Under the pieces are notes generated by a model that was not told the DNA's origin, did not search any database, and was given only the letters and a program-made list of their open reading frames with translations. Position numbers and translations under genes: made by a program. From Halichondria panicea (taxonomy: Eukaryota > Porifera > Demospongiae > Suberitida > Halichondriidae), in assembly GCF_963675165.1 (NCBI RefSeq), contig NC_087391.1:1569001-1633000 (forward strand): DNA of 64,000 nucleotides. The letters run 5' to 3'. Positions 23,201 to 34,489 of this stretch are shown here, piece after piece; within the stretch, counting starts at the first letter, position 1, and every line of letters starts with the position of its first letter.

Positions 23201-23769
23201 AATCCGTATCGCTTATTATGACATCATGTACATGCTCATTGTGGTCAGACATCAGTGGATTGTACTACTGTTGTATATACAGTCAATGCCTGGGTAATAC
23301 AGTGTCACCAGGATGTAGTCGATATAACTGATATCAGACCGATTCAACCAAAGCACCGCCCACCTACCTATTAGCTTGAACTGGAGTGCATTGATGCGTG
23401 GTAAAATCCAATGCAGTCGGGTAGAATCCTGCAATCAGATTGGTCCATTAGGTAATGATCCTTGAATTTTGACATTATTACACAATCAGCAATAAGTAGG
23501 TTATTACGTCATGCCCCGTGCTGTACTGCTAATACAACTCTTGCCCTCGGGCTCGGGTTGTATTAGCTGCTTCCCTCTTGCATGAGTAATAACCTATATA
23601 CGTACATGTGTAGTACTAACATAATTATGTTATGGTAACATCATTGTTTTAACCACAGATTGCTTATGCTTACGGCTGGGGTGCAGTTCATTGGGGTGCG
23701 CCCGCACAAATCAACCATATCGTTGTGCCTCAGGCCCTCTACTCTATAAAAGAAGACCAAACACAGTGA
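17275..23769 (+). CDS. Fringe-family beta-1,3-glycosyltransferase, paralog 1
   Basis: GT31 Fringe-type Golgi enzyme; characterised relatives add GlcNAc to O-fucose on Notch EGF repeats. Exons: 17275-17836, 18748-18790, 19270-19338, 19590-19832, 20883-20956, 22236-22339 and 23659-23769, closing at 401 codons. Start: MAKKNCKLWLACVVVILLLI, a short tail and signal anchor (residues about 8-27), then a stem. Motifs: NILFTLRTTRKFHEKRLPVL, LVTDGGED, YDLCCKAG (Fringe SCKMA block), WLCHVDDDIYV (DDD metal site), YFGRSGS, FAVGGMYCLSRAMLELA and YTHGLEL. Exons of 69, 243 and 74 bp are identical in size to paralog 2. The model ends EDQTQ-TGA, but CA|GTGAGC at the stop is also a good donor at exactly the position where paralog 2 splices to a further exon (FKSIHCHIYP...). 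I could not find that exon downstream, so the C-terminus may be truncated. Introns contain several MITEs. Confidence 0.9.
18088..18346. mobile_element. Foldback element in a Fringe-1 intron
   Basis: GTGGCCAGCTGCCGTGTTGA at the left and its inverse TCAACACGGCAGCTGGCCAC at the right bound a segment of about 260 bp without coding potential. Confidence 0.75.
18366..18566. mobile_element. MITE with CATCTAG...CTAGATG ends
   Basis: It begins TTTCATCTAGTGGGGGG and ends CCTAGATGAAACCCTGA, with C/G-rich subterminal tracts. The same architecture recurs at 26561-26736 (AGGGTTTCATCTAGG to CTAGATGAAACCCTG) and, more degraded, from 53624. Confidence 0.75.
18806..19014. mobile_element. MITE, TACCGTATAGCGGG family
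   Basis: Left end TACCGTATAACGGGTAATTT and right end AATTACCTGCTATACGGTAT are inverted. A partial second copy (CCTCGAAAATAACCCGTTAT) ends at 19261. Both are inside a Fringe-1 intron. Confidence 0.8.
20048..20889. repeat. Duplicated intron-exon junction flanking a 580-bp MITE
   Basis: 20048-20180 (CCATTCTTCAAGCTGTTAAC ... GTGCAGAGGTGGGCAAGAGT) is repeated at 20771-20900. The second copy contains the real acceptor and start of Fringe-1 exon 5 (20883). In the first copy the exon is broken after about 20 bases. The element 20190-20769 lies between the copies, with AGCCTC/GAGGCT ends and an inner TATCGACTGCTTGCGCATGC inverted pair. Confidence 0.85.
20190..20769. mobile_element. MITE with AGCCTC termini and GCGCATGCGC inner palindrome
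   Basis: The ends AGCCTCGATCCCAGGCC and AAGGCCGGTGAAGGAGGCT are imperfectly inverted. Inner blocks CGACTGCTTGCGCATGCGC and GCGCATGCGCAAGCAGTCG are exact inverses. The same family is at 44048-44417 and contributes to repeats A and B. Confidence 0.8.
21299..21587. mobile_element. Tigger/pogo-like MITE
   Basis: Terminal inverted repeats CAGTAGAACCTCGATTATCC and GGATAATCGAGGTTCTACTG. The CAGT-GAACCTCG start resembles pogo/Tigger termini. The left flank is TA, the right flank is not, so the target duplication is degraded. It carries no transposase. Confidence 0.8.
22391..23100. mobile_element. Nested insertion: CATTATGCC-family element inside a MITE
   Basis: The outer pair is ACCGTATAACTGG...GGGTATTTGATTTGGC at about 22398 and ...AATACCCGCCAAGTACCCAC...AGTATAGCAG at 23055-23100. 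A copy of the CATTATGCC family (22499-22991), ending CAGCACCCGCGATGCTTTCA, sits between them. The copy at 63474-64000 ends with the same CAGCACCTGCGGTGCTTTCA sequence. Confidence 0.65.
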
Positions 23770-25958
23770 GCAACACATGCATACCATGTACAGTAAATGA
23801 GGACATTTTGGGTGCTTGTTTCTGATTAACTATTGAATTTGGGTACTTAGGTCGTAGTTTTAAATTTGATGTTAAAGCTTCGATATCGAGCAAAAGCTAA
23901 GTAGCTAAAAAGCTCAAACCTGCACGTTGGCCTAGATGTACACGCGGTTTTGACTCGAGGCTCTAGACTTACTAAACCTTGCAGAGGGTTTGCACTTCAG
24001 TGCTCTAAGTTGATTATAGGCACCAGTAACTGTATACTAGCTATTTCAGGGAGCACATGTAGGTAATGTACTGTAATGTCTCGGAGTGGTGCTTATAACC
24101 GTCGATCTGGAAGTGTTCCATCTTCTAGATAGTGGATCGAGTTCGAGAGTAATGGATTCTTTAGTTGCTCTTCTCTGAAAGATATACCGTAAGCAGGTTA
24201 TTTCGCGAGTGTACATTTTTTGCGGAAATGCCTTTAGAAAGGTTTTCCCTTAGCAGCCTTTTTGCAGCATGCATGCAATATTAAAATTCGCGGTTATAAT
24301 GTTCGCGGTACATGCTTAATCCATGAAAACCACATATACCCTCGAAATATACCCGCTATACGGTATATTCATGGGAGGTATACATGTACATAAAATCTAC
24401 AAGTGTCCCTGAGTAGTAGCCAACCTAACTTCAAAGGTGTATGTAGTACTTCAGTTTACCTGAGACAATCTTCCGGATTACATAATAATTATTTACATGC
24501 ACTGAAACTCATATTTGCAGTGTAACTCGTACATTACTCGTAGTCGTACACATTTTGAACTTGTTGGCATCTCCTTTTTAGCAACTATCATGAATCATAA
24601 TTATGGTTGACTCTTTTCACGTACCTATGTAAGGATGCTGAAAGTTCGAAGTCCATAATCCATAATTATTACCGCCGTATATAGCCGGTAATTTTTGTGG
24701 GCAAGCTGACCTTGATGGAAATTTTACTCATGACATGGTACGTAGAAAGTTAGGGCTTAACAATGACATCTGATTCTAGCTAGTCGTTTGTGTTCAACGT
24801 TCAAAGCTGTAGTTATGTGGGGGGTACCTCGAATAAAGGCCGTGTGTAGTTAGCTAGCTGCCAACGGTGTGGTTTACTGGAAAACATGCAAGTGCATCTA
24901 ATGAAACAAACAAAATTGTGACTCATGAAAATCACAGCTGTTCAAGTTCAACGAATTTTTTACGCCCCACGAAAATTACTTGCTATACGGTAATGGCTGA
25001 AAGCTAATGAACAGTGTGGATTTGCAGCTCTTTTCTCATGCAGCTACCAATTTAAATAGCTAACGTTCTAGTGCAGAGCTAAAAACAGTGTCTAACTATT
25101 AAAACTCGGAAAAAGAAATCAAAACAACACAGACACACACACGCACGCACGCACACACACAAATAAACACCTTGCGCACCCGAGGCATAATTATGCCAGG
25201 GTACAGGGACGTACATCAGAGCGAATGAATGCAAATTGCCCTACCAAACCCTTCATTAAGTTGTTTACTATAAAGCTGGAGGTTCCATTGTATTCTGTTC
25301 TGTAGGCTCAACTATAATTATTGATATATTCAACTGTTTACGTGTACACATAATTATATTACATGTAATTAATTATGCATACAGGTGCATGTAACATGTA
25401 CACCATTCAATGTATTAATTGTATCATTAATTCTGCTGCAGATTTTACTCTTTACACTGCTTTCTCCACCCAACACTGTCCACCTGTATAAAAAAAGGCA
25501 CAGGATAATGTTAAATCACGAAAGACACCAAAATAGTCTTGCTTTTATTATTATTTTTGGACGAATTTTGCCTCATCATTAAATTAATCATCGATTATTT
25601 GTTTATAATTTTTATAAAGACTAACATAATTATAATTGTATTTGTAGTCCATTGCTATATATACATGTAGCAACAATATTTGCAGTGGGGTGGGATGGCA
25701 AACTGGTACTGAGGCTACGTATGCATGCATGTTCGCAAATTAAGCTGTAATTATAGTGCATGGCCATGGGTGTATACAATTACATGCAATTGCAACCTGT
25801 ACGGCTGTCCTATACAATCCACGATTCATTCACTTCACTATAGCTACACCCCAACCAATTAGAACATGTTAGCAAACAGCTAGTATCGATCATGCATTAA
25901 ATTATCATTCTGCATGCATGGTAATACATTGTAATAGATTTGGTCAATAACATTGAAA
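23770..25958. other. Region between convergent Fringe-1 and STX5, MITE-rich
   Basis: TACCGTATAGCGGG-family elements at about 24186-24364 and 24670-24992, recognised by CTATACGGTA ends. 25432-25556 is the 3' flank duplicated at 59-180. CA-rich repeat at 25133-25161. A terminal Fringe-1 exon was looked for and not found. Confidence 0.55.
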
Positions 25959-28900
25959 CTAAGCGACAAAAACAATAAATATGATGAAGAAAACAATGAC
26001 CACAGCGAATACTTTCATCATTAGCCAACGGTTCGAGGTAATTCCTTGGAAGTATTTGAGCAGTTCAGTGTGAGCAGCTTCCACGTTGGTTTGTGTCTCA
26101 CTCACGTTAGCATCAATCCTGTACAGAATAGAGACAGTAATAATTATTCCATGTACCGTATAGCGGGTTATTTTGTACGTATTGAAGAGCATCATACATT
26201 GAAAAGCATCATGAAATTATTCTACCGCAATAGATTCAATGTCACTATCCTGAGTTGTATGAAAATTACCCGCTATATGGGTGTCATAACAATCTGCTTA
26301 GGCAATAGTACAGCATAATTAAATAGGTTACCTATACCTGAGAAAAAAGAATGTAATATGAAACGTATACCAAGAAATCTATACCTAGAGAAAAAGAAAT
26401 GCAATGAAACGTATACAAGAAAAAAGAATGCCTACATCTATATGCATGTGTAATGTAGAGAAAGAAAAAATGCAATGCTAGAGAAAAGAATGTATAATAA
26501 TTATTACATGGAGGCTATTTCCAAATTACAACCATAATTATGGCCTACCGCCTACCATGCAGGGTTTCATCTAGGATCAAGTTGGGGGGGGGGGGGTATA
26601 TATTATATGCTAAGCACATCACAGTAGATCTAGTTACATATTGCACATCATAGACATGCATGCAGTACTAACGTGGTGATGTCATCATGTGTGGGGGGGA
26701 GGTTCACCCTTCCTCCCCTCCACTAGATGAAACCCTGCCTACTAGACTAATTTAATTAAAACCACTTGTATTTATACACAGACTCTAACGAAGGTCATGA
26801 ATTTACAATGACACAGATACTAAAACTTTCCTTCACTGATGTGGTTTGCTATCGTTATTATATAGTGTTGCTTAAAAGAACATTAATTATATTAACCGTA
26901 CTTGGATGGACTGCGGGCTAACATTACCTTCGAATACTAGCCCTGTGATAGGATCAATTTATACTCGTCCGGGACAAACATTTTTTACTGTCTTTTATGC
27001 TTACAAAGCCTACAGCAAATAGACTCAAACATTAGTCTTCAAACCAGTTCAACACACTCATTGGACCGGCAAAGTGAGCTGTATATCAATCAATTCAACA
27101 GTTACCATTATGCACGTAGTCACTACACAGAAAATCACTAACTACTTTCTATGAAGACAGGTGTGTTACCCCAGATAATATAGTTCTATTATACCACCAC
27201 TAATTGATCTATCTCTTTGACGGCTGCAAAATCCGGCATAGTCTTGCTCTTTTTGTAGTATGCATTGTGCACTGCATGAATTGTTGCTAGGGGGAGGTCC
27301 TTTTATAGTGCTGCAGTCATGTGGTATAAGTCAGATATACCACACCTACGAGGAAGATATGCACCCCATATATCCTCTGCTACTATGGTTACTCCGAAGA
27401 GTATGTAACCACGGTAGCGGAGGATATACTGGGTACATGTCCTCCGAGTATACTTGTTTAGACAGAGACACATAAAGTTGCAAAGCATAGATACAGTCAG
27501 TGCCACACCATCAGAGAGCATAACGGTACTAAGCATCTTACCTGACAACTTGCTCCTCTTGCTCCTTGACCATCTCTGCCAGCTGCCTGAAGATCGAGCC
27601 TAGCTCAACAATGGTCGAGTGGATGTTGTCCATTGCCTCTGCCCGCTCTTGAATGTATGTATCCTGTATGCAGAGGGTGGGAGCTAGTAGTTAATAGGTG
27701 GGATATTAAGTGTGTGAACATTAATACACCATGACTGTGTAAAAACTGCATGTTTAAAATCCACTTTAGAGCATCGAAATGCTAAATCCTCGGCAGTTAG
27801 ATATGGGGTGTCATTTATGTCAAAACACCATGACTGTGTAAAAACTGCATGTTTAATGTAGATGAAAATCCACTTCACTGTATCGGTCTAAATCGGTCTC
27901 ACATGTTAATAATTTGGTCTCACGCTTTATTAAATCGGTCTCCCCCTTTCCTAAATCCGCCTCCCAATTTACTAAATCGTTGTTCCGATTCATTTCCTGC
28001 AGCTGCTAACCCTCGGCTGTTGACATGACATGAATAAGTATAGAAACCAGAGGAGTGTTATACAATAATAAAGAAGCAACACAAACCACAATTTTAGCGT
28101 TCTACTTTAGGGGCCCTTTTCCACTGATCCTGGTAAGCCATTATGTGAAAAGCAGTATGTATGAGCATACATGAAGCAGCGTCTAACACGGGCAATAATA
28201 GATAGCAATAAGATTTGCGAGCTAGGATAAGTACAGCCACACGGCTTTGAAAACCGCAGTGCCAGACCAACCATATGTAATGGAACTAGGAACACAGCAG
28301 AGTCAGCAAAGACGCCTGAGGTGTTACAAATAGGGTAGTCTAATAGTAAAATCTGCAAAGAAACCTGGAGTTATCTCTCAGAACTCCTGTAGTGCACATG
28401 TGAATAGCGTGCCTGGAACTACAGTATAGCCATACTTAGCTAGCCTGTAGAGCCAACGTGCAAGGTAAGTTTCTTATCATTTGCTTGCTTGTATTCAATG
28501 ACGAAACTTTAACATAAAAATCTGCTAGGAGATAATTATGCTGTAAACGCAGTGCTATGGCAGCTAGGTGAGCAGACTCAAATATATATAAACAGACATA
28601 ATTATACGTAAAGAAGAGACAGACTGACAAACCAATGCATACTACTATAACCCGTGGCCCCCCACGCTACTTGGCACCCACATATACATGTTATTATATG
28701 TACAGTGCATGTGTCTTTTATAGTTACCTGCTGTTCTAGAAGCTGCATCTGGTTGTGCTGGTCTTTAGACAAAGAGTCCATGTCTATACTGACACTGCCA
28801 TTGCGATCACTTTGCATCAACACAGAGCCACCTATGCCAATAAAAATGATGGACTAGTGATTTAGAGATGTGCACACACTTGTACTGGTGGGTGGTTTGG

Positions 28901-31900
28901 TACGAACCACCTCTTGAAAAAATCACCACTTCGTTTATCGCATCATAAAGAGGAAAATTTGTGTGCTGAATTTAGATGAGGATTGAAAACAGCGACCACT
29001 GATCACTTCGAAAATTTGGGGCCCATCCACCAGGTAAACATTACAAGCGTTAGAAGCTACCACTGACCTCCCAATGCCGGAGAGCTGGTGAGTGACGTGG
29101 ACACGGTTGCTGATGAGAACTGCTCTCTCCTCTGCTTCTGTTGTTTCAAATTCTGTCAAGAACAAGACATAATCATCAAAAGATGGTTCCCAAGTGCATG
29201 TGATTGAAATACATATGAATGCAGGTGCACAGTAAAAGTACATTTTCACAAAGCACCACGGGTACTGATGCTTCGGTGGAAGCATAGATTGAAGAGTTAG
29301 AGGGATAGGAGACAGTTGGTATTTTCGAACACGTCCGCGCTACGCTGCGGTTCGAGGCCATCACAACAATACCTATTTAATTCTACACCCAGTGCATAAT
29401 AAACTACAAGTAACTGTGCTTAGTCCGTGCAACTCACTTATATTTCAAGGTCTATACCTATTGTAGTAGTCATAACCAGCACGCTTACACGTTACATGTT
29501 CCATTAGCTCTAAAACAGCCTTGGGAACTTATAACTTTATTGGAAAGTATCTTTTTACTGGGTGTGGTCAGTCATTAGCAAGTACTACACGTGGCTCATG
29601 GACTAGGCGTGTTATAAATTGCTGAAAGAGATGATGTCTCGAGGAAACACAACTTTCTTATTTGAGGGAGTTACCCGGCATAATAGCCTCGTTCATAGGG
29701 CGTAACGCGGATAGTTTTCGAGGCTCCACTGCAGATTCAAAGTAAAATCATCACGTGCACCACTCCGTTTCCTATCCCTCTAACTCTTCAATCTATGGTG
29801 GAAGCTACATGAATAGTTTGCACGCAGGGAATGATGAAATGAGTAGGAAATGATCGACCGTGATGTTGCTAAATGATGTTCAAAGTTCAAAGCAACAACA
29901 CGTGGTAGACTGAATTGGGAATGTGCATTGATGCGATAATTGATGCAATGGCTGCTCATAGATATACATGTAGGCAGTGGAACTTTTACAGCTCCTTTAT
30001 AACTCTGGCAACTAAAATAGCAGGGCTCTACTGCAGAGACAACTACTAAGTAGAATAGTTACAGATATTCCACACAAGGGTAGGTCTAAGCTGAGACTAA
30101 ATGGCCTTCCAAGTAAGTAACTCGAGAACTAAGCTTTAGTTTGCAAATCAAATCTGACTAGAAGCGTCTAGAAGTTATCACTTGCACCTGCATTGCAACG
30201 GTAGAGCCGTTACATCAGAAATACACACACAGACAAACACACTACCATATACCTCGCTGAGCATGCGCGCCCGGAGCATTATAATTCACACACAATCTAA
30301 ATGACCTACGCCTAGGGTGATACATATGGTTGTTGCCAAGCTACATACTACCATAGATTGAACTCTTCAATCTATGATACTACACAGCTTTTGGGAATGC
30401 TCTACAGGTACACCTCATGCATTACCACAGCACTATATGTACTAACACCCACCTCTGTTCTCACTTCCAGCACTCCTTTAAAGTCCTTGGACAGGTCCAC
30501 TAGTTTGCTCTGAAGTGAGACCACTACGGAGGATGAGTGAGAGCGCATGTGCTTTGTCTCTCCGTACGACTGGCTCTTGACTCTCTGTTGCAGATCAGCA
30601 ATGTCAGAGTTGAGTTTAGAGAGGTCTTGCTTTATGACTTGCGTCAGCTCCTGGATCTCAGAGGTGGGGTCTCCAAACAAACTCCGCCCTCTGGCCACTG
30701 TGGGGAAGGAGCAAAGGAAGGAGGAACCATTTGACCTTAGTTAATTAAGGTCACTAATTAGTTTTTGTGAAGCTTCGCCTGCAGTGCATGAATGATGCAT
30801 AGGCTATGCTTTATGCCAAAATGTGTATTAAGCCATAGCAACTCAAAATGTCTATTTCAAGTAGAGGTCATCTTTAAATCTTGCCAAATCGGTATAAGAG
30901 GGATAATAGCTGGCCACTCCTAGATGGGCGTGGCCCATGGTTAATAGGTCACGCCTATTTAGGCGGATACCTGTTCAATAACTTATTGACAGATTTCACA
31001 CACCTACTAAATGTTACATGTAGCTCAGCCTGAAAGCATTCTTATTGTTTGTGGGCCGTTCAAACTAAAGGCCAGAAAACGTACCATAGCTCTATGGAGG
31101 TCCAAACTGAAAAAATACCTAGTCAGCCTTAGGGTTAGGGCTAGGGTTACGGTTAGCCAGCCTTACCATTTATAAAATAATGACCTAAGGCTAAGCCCCT
31201 GGAAGCAGTGCATCAACCTTACATTCAGTGAGCTTCTCTAGTTTTGTGCAAGTACAGCTGATGTCATATCCAATTCGCCTAGAGGAAAGGAGGAAGGCAC
31301 ATGATGAAACAATGCAATCCCATAGAAATTGATATAATACCAGTAGCTCCTAAGAGAGTTGGTGACTTACTTTGCAGCCCTCATCACTTCTGAGGGTTTG
31401 AGTGATCTTTGCCTCACTGTCTTGTTAGGAGACTGTAGACAAACACATACATGTACTCGTATGACATAGATACACATACAAGACTCGAATTACGATCAAT
31501 GTATATGTTTACACTATTATTGGGGTGTACACGAGAAAATCAAACCTCTTCGAATACATAATTAAGACAAAACTACACAATCAAGATACACCTACATGTA
31601 TACCACGGAATCTTGTCTATTGTGGTCACACCAAACACGTTTATACCAGTACTGTTTCTGTACTCACCTGATAAGACTGCAAGGAACTAACTACTGAGGA
31701 GAACTCGGCCGTTCTGTCTCTGCCAGTTGTCATTGTGTCCAATATTGGTGTGGCGGTGGGTGTGGTCTGAATGAGGGGCGTGGAGTACGTCTGTGTAAGA
31801 GCAGGGCTTGTGGAGTCAGCCTGATAGATTGTTTCCTGAGATGGATACTGACGACGCCTGGAGCGAAGACTAGCCAGCGTGTTTTCTGTAAAAGATATAT

Positions 31901-32030
31901 AAAGAGAGTAGCTATGAAATTTGACACAGCAGTATAAAAGTAGACACAAACTAGACCTTATTAAAGAAACATAACTGTAGATCAATCTACACTACACTGA
32001 TTTGATGTGTGTACCTGGTAACTGGATAGT
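25959..32030 (-). CDS. STX5: Syntaxin 5, Golgi Qa-SNARE
   Basis: Target SNARE of ER-Golgi and intra-Golgi fusion. Exons read from high to low: 31668-31885 (contains MTTGRDRTAEFSSVVSSLQS, the conserved N-terminal STX5 block), 31371-31432, 31223-31278 (TKLEKLTE), 30453-30697 (LFGDPTSEIQELTQVIKQDL), 29068-29152 (low-complexity linker), 28728-28831 (MQLLEQQ), 27542-27663 (SNARE helix: ERAEAMDNIHSTIVELGSIF, RQL with the zero-layer Gln) and 25959-26118 (NVEAAHTELLKYFQGITSNR, then the C-terminal anchor ending FVFVA). Every junction from 31885 downstream keeps frame. An upstream exon probably ends near 32010 (TLSSYQ before GTACAC), but its start codon and phase are not resolved. It is divergent from the METTL21-like gene. 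Introns carry several transposons. Confidence 0.93.
26154..26736. mobile_element. Two MITEs in the last STX5 intron
   Basis: 26154-26280 has TACCGTATAGCGGG at the left and ACCCGCTATATGG at the right (TACCGTATAGCGGG family). 26561-26736 has AGGGTTTCATCTAGG and CTAGATGAAACCCTG ends. Between them lies a short tandem of AGAAAAAAGAATG/GAAACGTATAC units (26335-26500). Confidence 0.75.
27180..27480. repeat. Repeat shared, inverted, with 57220-57480
   Basis: The block containing GCTGCAAAATCCGGCATAGT, AATTGTTGCTAGGGGGAGGT and CCTTTTATAGTGCTGCAGTC reappears as its reverse complement at 57230-57430. Here it also contains an internal inverted pair around GGTTACTCCGAAGAGTATGTAACC. It lies in an STX5 intron. 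27724-27766 is partly duplicated at 27825-27875 (CACCATGACTGTGTAAAAAC). Confidence 0.8.
29284..29797. mobile_element. Inverted-repeat element in an STX5 intron
   Basis: ATAGATTGAAGAGTTAGAGGG at the left and its inverse CCCTCTAACTCTTCAATCTA at the right bound about 510 bp with internal GTTCGAGGCC/TTTTCGAGGCT sequence. A tiny relative (CCATAGATTGAACTCTTCAA) is at 30353-30381. Confidence 0.75.
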
Positions 32031-32220
32031 GTGCTAACAGGATCAGAGAGTTTTTTGCTGCTTGTTTGGATCTTGTGTAGCTAGCCTCTTGTTATTGAAT
32101 TGTTGACGTTGCATAATGAGGTCATTCATTCTATTTAATGCACATTTATTCTAATAAGAGCTCGAGTTACTTTGTTGAGTCCAATAGCTTGTGCTTTGCG
32201 CTTGCTAGTATGTTGTATAG

Positions 32221-33523
32221 ATGTCTGGACAGTCAATGGGGCCATCTAAACTGTTTATAATATCTATCATCATCTTCATCGAGCTACTAGCACCAACATT
32301 GGAATCAAAGCAAGAAACAGCAATCAACGATACCACCATGCAGAACAAGTACAACAGTCATGCAACAATAGATGAAAGAGACTGTATACCGATCAGTGAG
32401 GAGAAGGGAAGCTCCTGTCATCAAGTGGTCCTCTATCAGCCAGTGTTCCCTGTCTTGCAACAAGACGAGCGACAGTTTGATATTGTAGGCAAAAAATGGA
32501 TTATCCGCCAGCAGTGGGACCAGATAGGACTCTCAGCTGTCATCTGGGAAGCGGTAATGAAGTAGTGGACTCTGTCTGTAGTACACATGTCATCACATGA
32601 GTGTATGAATTGTGCTCATATAGGCCTACATCTGCATGCCTTGTGTTTCTAAGCTGAGCTAGATATACTGAGTAGATCTCTACTAGTGTTATGAGACTGC
32701 AGTGTACATCATGCTATATCATTATGGTACTGTGACGCAGCTAGTGTGCAGTCATGAATTCCCCTTTGTATTCATGCCCAGGCGATTGCTCTAACTGAGT
32801 ATCTCGAGACACAGGGGCCTTCTCTGCTGACAGGACGGAGTGTGATGGAGCTGGGAGCTGGTACAGGCTTAGTCGGAATGGTGGCCAGTTCATTAGGTGA
32901 GTGTCGCCAGCTGTACGTATAATTATAGATCTATAACAATTTATAGTTGTCATTACATTGCCTAGTCAATTTTTATTCTCAAGATATCTCAATCTACAAT
33001 TTCACCTTGGTAGTATATAAATTTTTGACGTTTAGAGTGATGATAATAATACACTCGAGCTGGATGATATAATAAAGGGACATGGGTGGTTTTGAGCTAT
33101 AATTATGTTATTTCTTACTCAGGTGCTCAAAGGGTTGAGATAACAGACAAAAACATAGCGTCAGCCCGATCTAATCTAAAGTTGAACAGTGAAAATATCC
33201 AGAGAAATAGTGTGAGCGTCCTGGAACTGGAATGGGGAGTAACAGATCTATGTTCATTCCAAGCTCCTTATGATGTCATACTGGCAGCTGATGTGATTTA
33301 CATTGAGGACACATTTCCTGCTCTCCTGGACACTCTTTGGGAGCTCAGCTCAAATGAAACTCTGATTCTACTCTCTTGCAAGAGACGTTACGATCGAGAC
33401 GACAGATTCTTTGAGTTGGCTGAGAAAACACAGCAATTCAAGTATGAAATCATTATGAGATGGACAAAGTCAGACAATGTCACAATATATCGCCTTGTTA
33501 AAAACTTTGTAGATACAAAATAA
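32221..33523 (+). CDS. METTL21A: METTL21A-like protein-lysine methyltransferase with an N-terminal hydrophobic segment
   Basis: Exons 32221-32553, 32782-32896 and 33123-33523 join in frame to 282 codons. The catalytic part matches METTL21 family class I SAM methyltransferases: IIRQQWDQIGLSAVIWEA, then SVMELGAGTGLVGMVA (SAM-binding motif I), VEITDKN (acidic loop), YDVILAADVIYIEDTF (the DxxY region) and TLILLSCKRRYDRDDRFF. METTL21A methylates Hsp70-type chaperones; substrate here is not deducible. The protein is about 65 residues longer than METTL21A at the N-terminus. The extension begins MSGQSMGPSKLFIISIIIFI, a hydrophobic stretch that could be a signal anchor. A later in-frame Met (codon 41) would remove it. 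Convergent with ChaC (stops 74 bp apart). Confidence 0.85.
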
Positions 33524-33596
33524 TAGTGAAAGCTTTGTCAATTGTCTATAGTCTGTAACAGTACAGTATAGTAAGAGCACGCAATAATGAAAGCCT

Positions 33597-34396
33597 TTAG
33601 CTACAGTAGGAGCATGCACATAGTTTCTCCTTGCCATCAGTTTCATCCAACTTTCTCTTTTGTAGCAACTCCTTTATTTTAGCCTCCAACTCGCACAAGT
33701 GTGTGTCTTGAATGTGTGGTGCAATCCCTCTCATCCCCTTAGCTAGCTCCATGGCGTACTCGACATTGCAACCACTGGGACCTCTAGAGTTTACAATCTG
33801 CTGAGCTAGAGCTCCCATTTCTGTTGGACCCAGGTAGCTTGGATTCGTCTCTGTGGCAATGTACACTAGAACCTTCATTGTGGGCTGGTGGTTTGGAATA
33901 GCAGGGAAGAATTCCACTTGGTGAGTTTTATAGCCGTCAATTTCTCTTTTATCTAGGTAGGCCATTGTTTCAGAGACATCTTGTGGTTTCACTTTGTATG
34001 CAATGCCCCATGTCCTGTCTTCCTGAATTTAATATTGATACAACGTTAAAATGCCCTACGGGAAGGCTAAAGCCGTACGTACCTTTGATTGTACTAGAGT
34101 TACCACTCTGCCAGGCTGTATGGATTGAAAACATAGACATTATAATTTTAGTGTTTGTGGAAGTCGTACAATGTAGTAGATCTATATAGGTATAATTTAA
34201 ATATGTCATGCTAATGTACAGCTTTCGGAGTGCCTCTGTGGTCGGTGCTCCCCTGCCAGAACCTCCTGGAAAATCCACACACATAGCCCACCACCTTCTC
34301 CTGGTAGGGAAAATTGACCTTCCATATTAGAGAACCATAACCAAACAGCCACACAGGCTCTGTATTTGGCACTACATCCATCTGTGCTCCACTCAT
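33597..34396 (-). CDS. CHAC2: ChaC gamma-glutamylcyclotransferase
   Basis: Cytosolic enzyme that cleaves glutathione to 5-oxoproline and Cys-Gly. Exons 34220-34396, 34083-34115 and 33597-34022 join to 211 codons. Motifs: [12 protein letters not shown] (substrate loop), [35 protein letters not shown] (catalytic Glu), TNPSYLGP and [17 protein letters not shown]. The compact size and the order of motifs favour ChaC2 over the stress-induced ChaC1, but that choice is inference. The tail ends in a Cys-rich CACSYCS. Confidence 0.9.
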
Positions 34397-34489
34397 GTTC
34401 TTCTGTGTCTGCTGGTACGGATCGTGTCTGCTACATCATATCATTTGGCTTTCAAATAAATCCGCCCTCATAAAAGACCTGCCTCACCA
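34397..34489. promoter_or_regulatory. 93-bp bidirectional promoter (ChaC / ARV1)
   Basis: The start codons of the divergent ChaC (34396, minus) and ARV1 (34490, plus) genes are 93 bp apart, so both promoters and both 5' leaders share this interval. No TATA box is visible. Confidence 0.55.
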
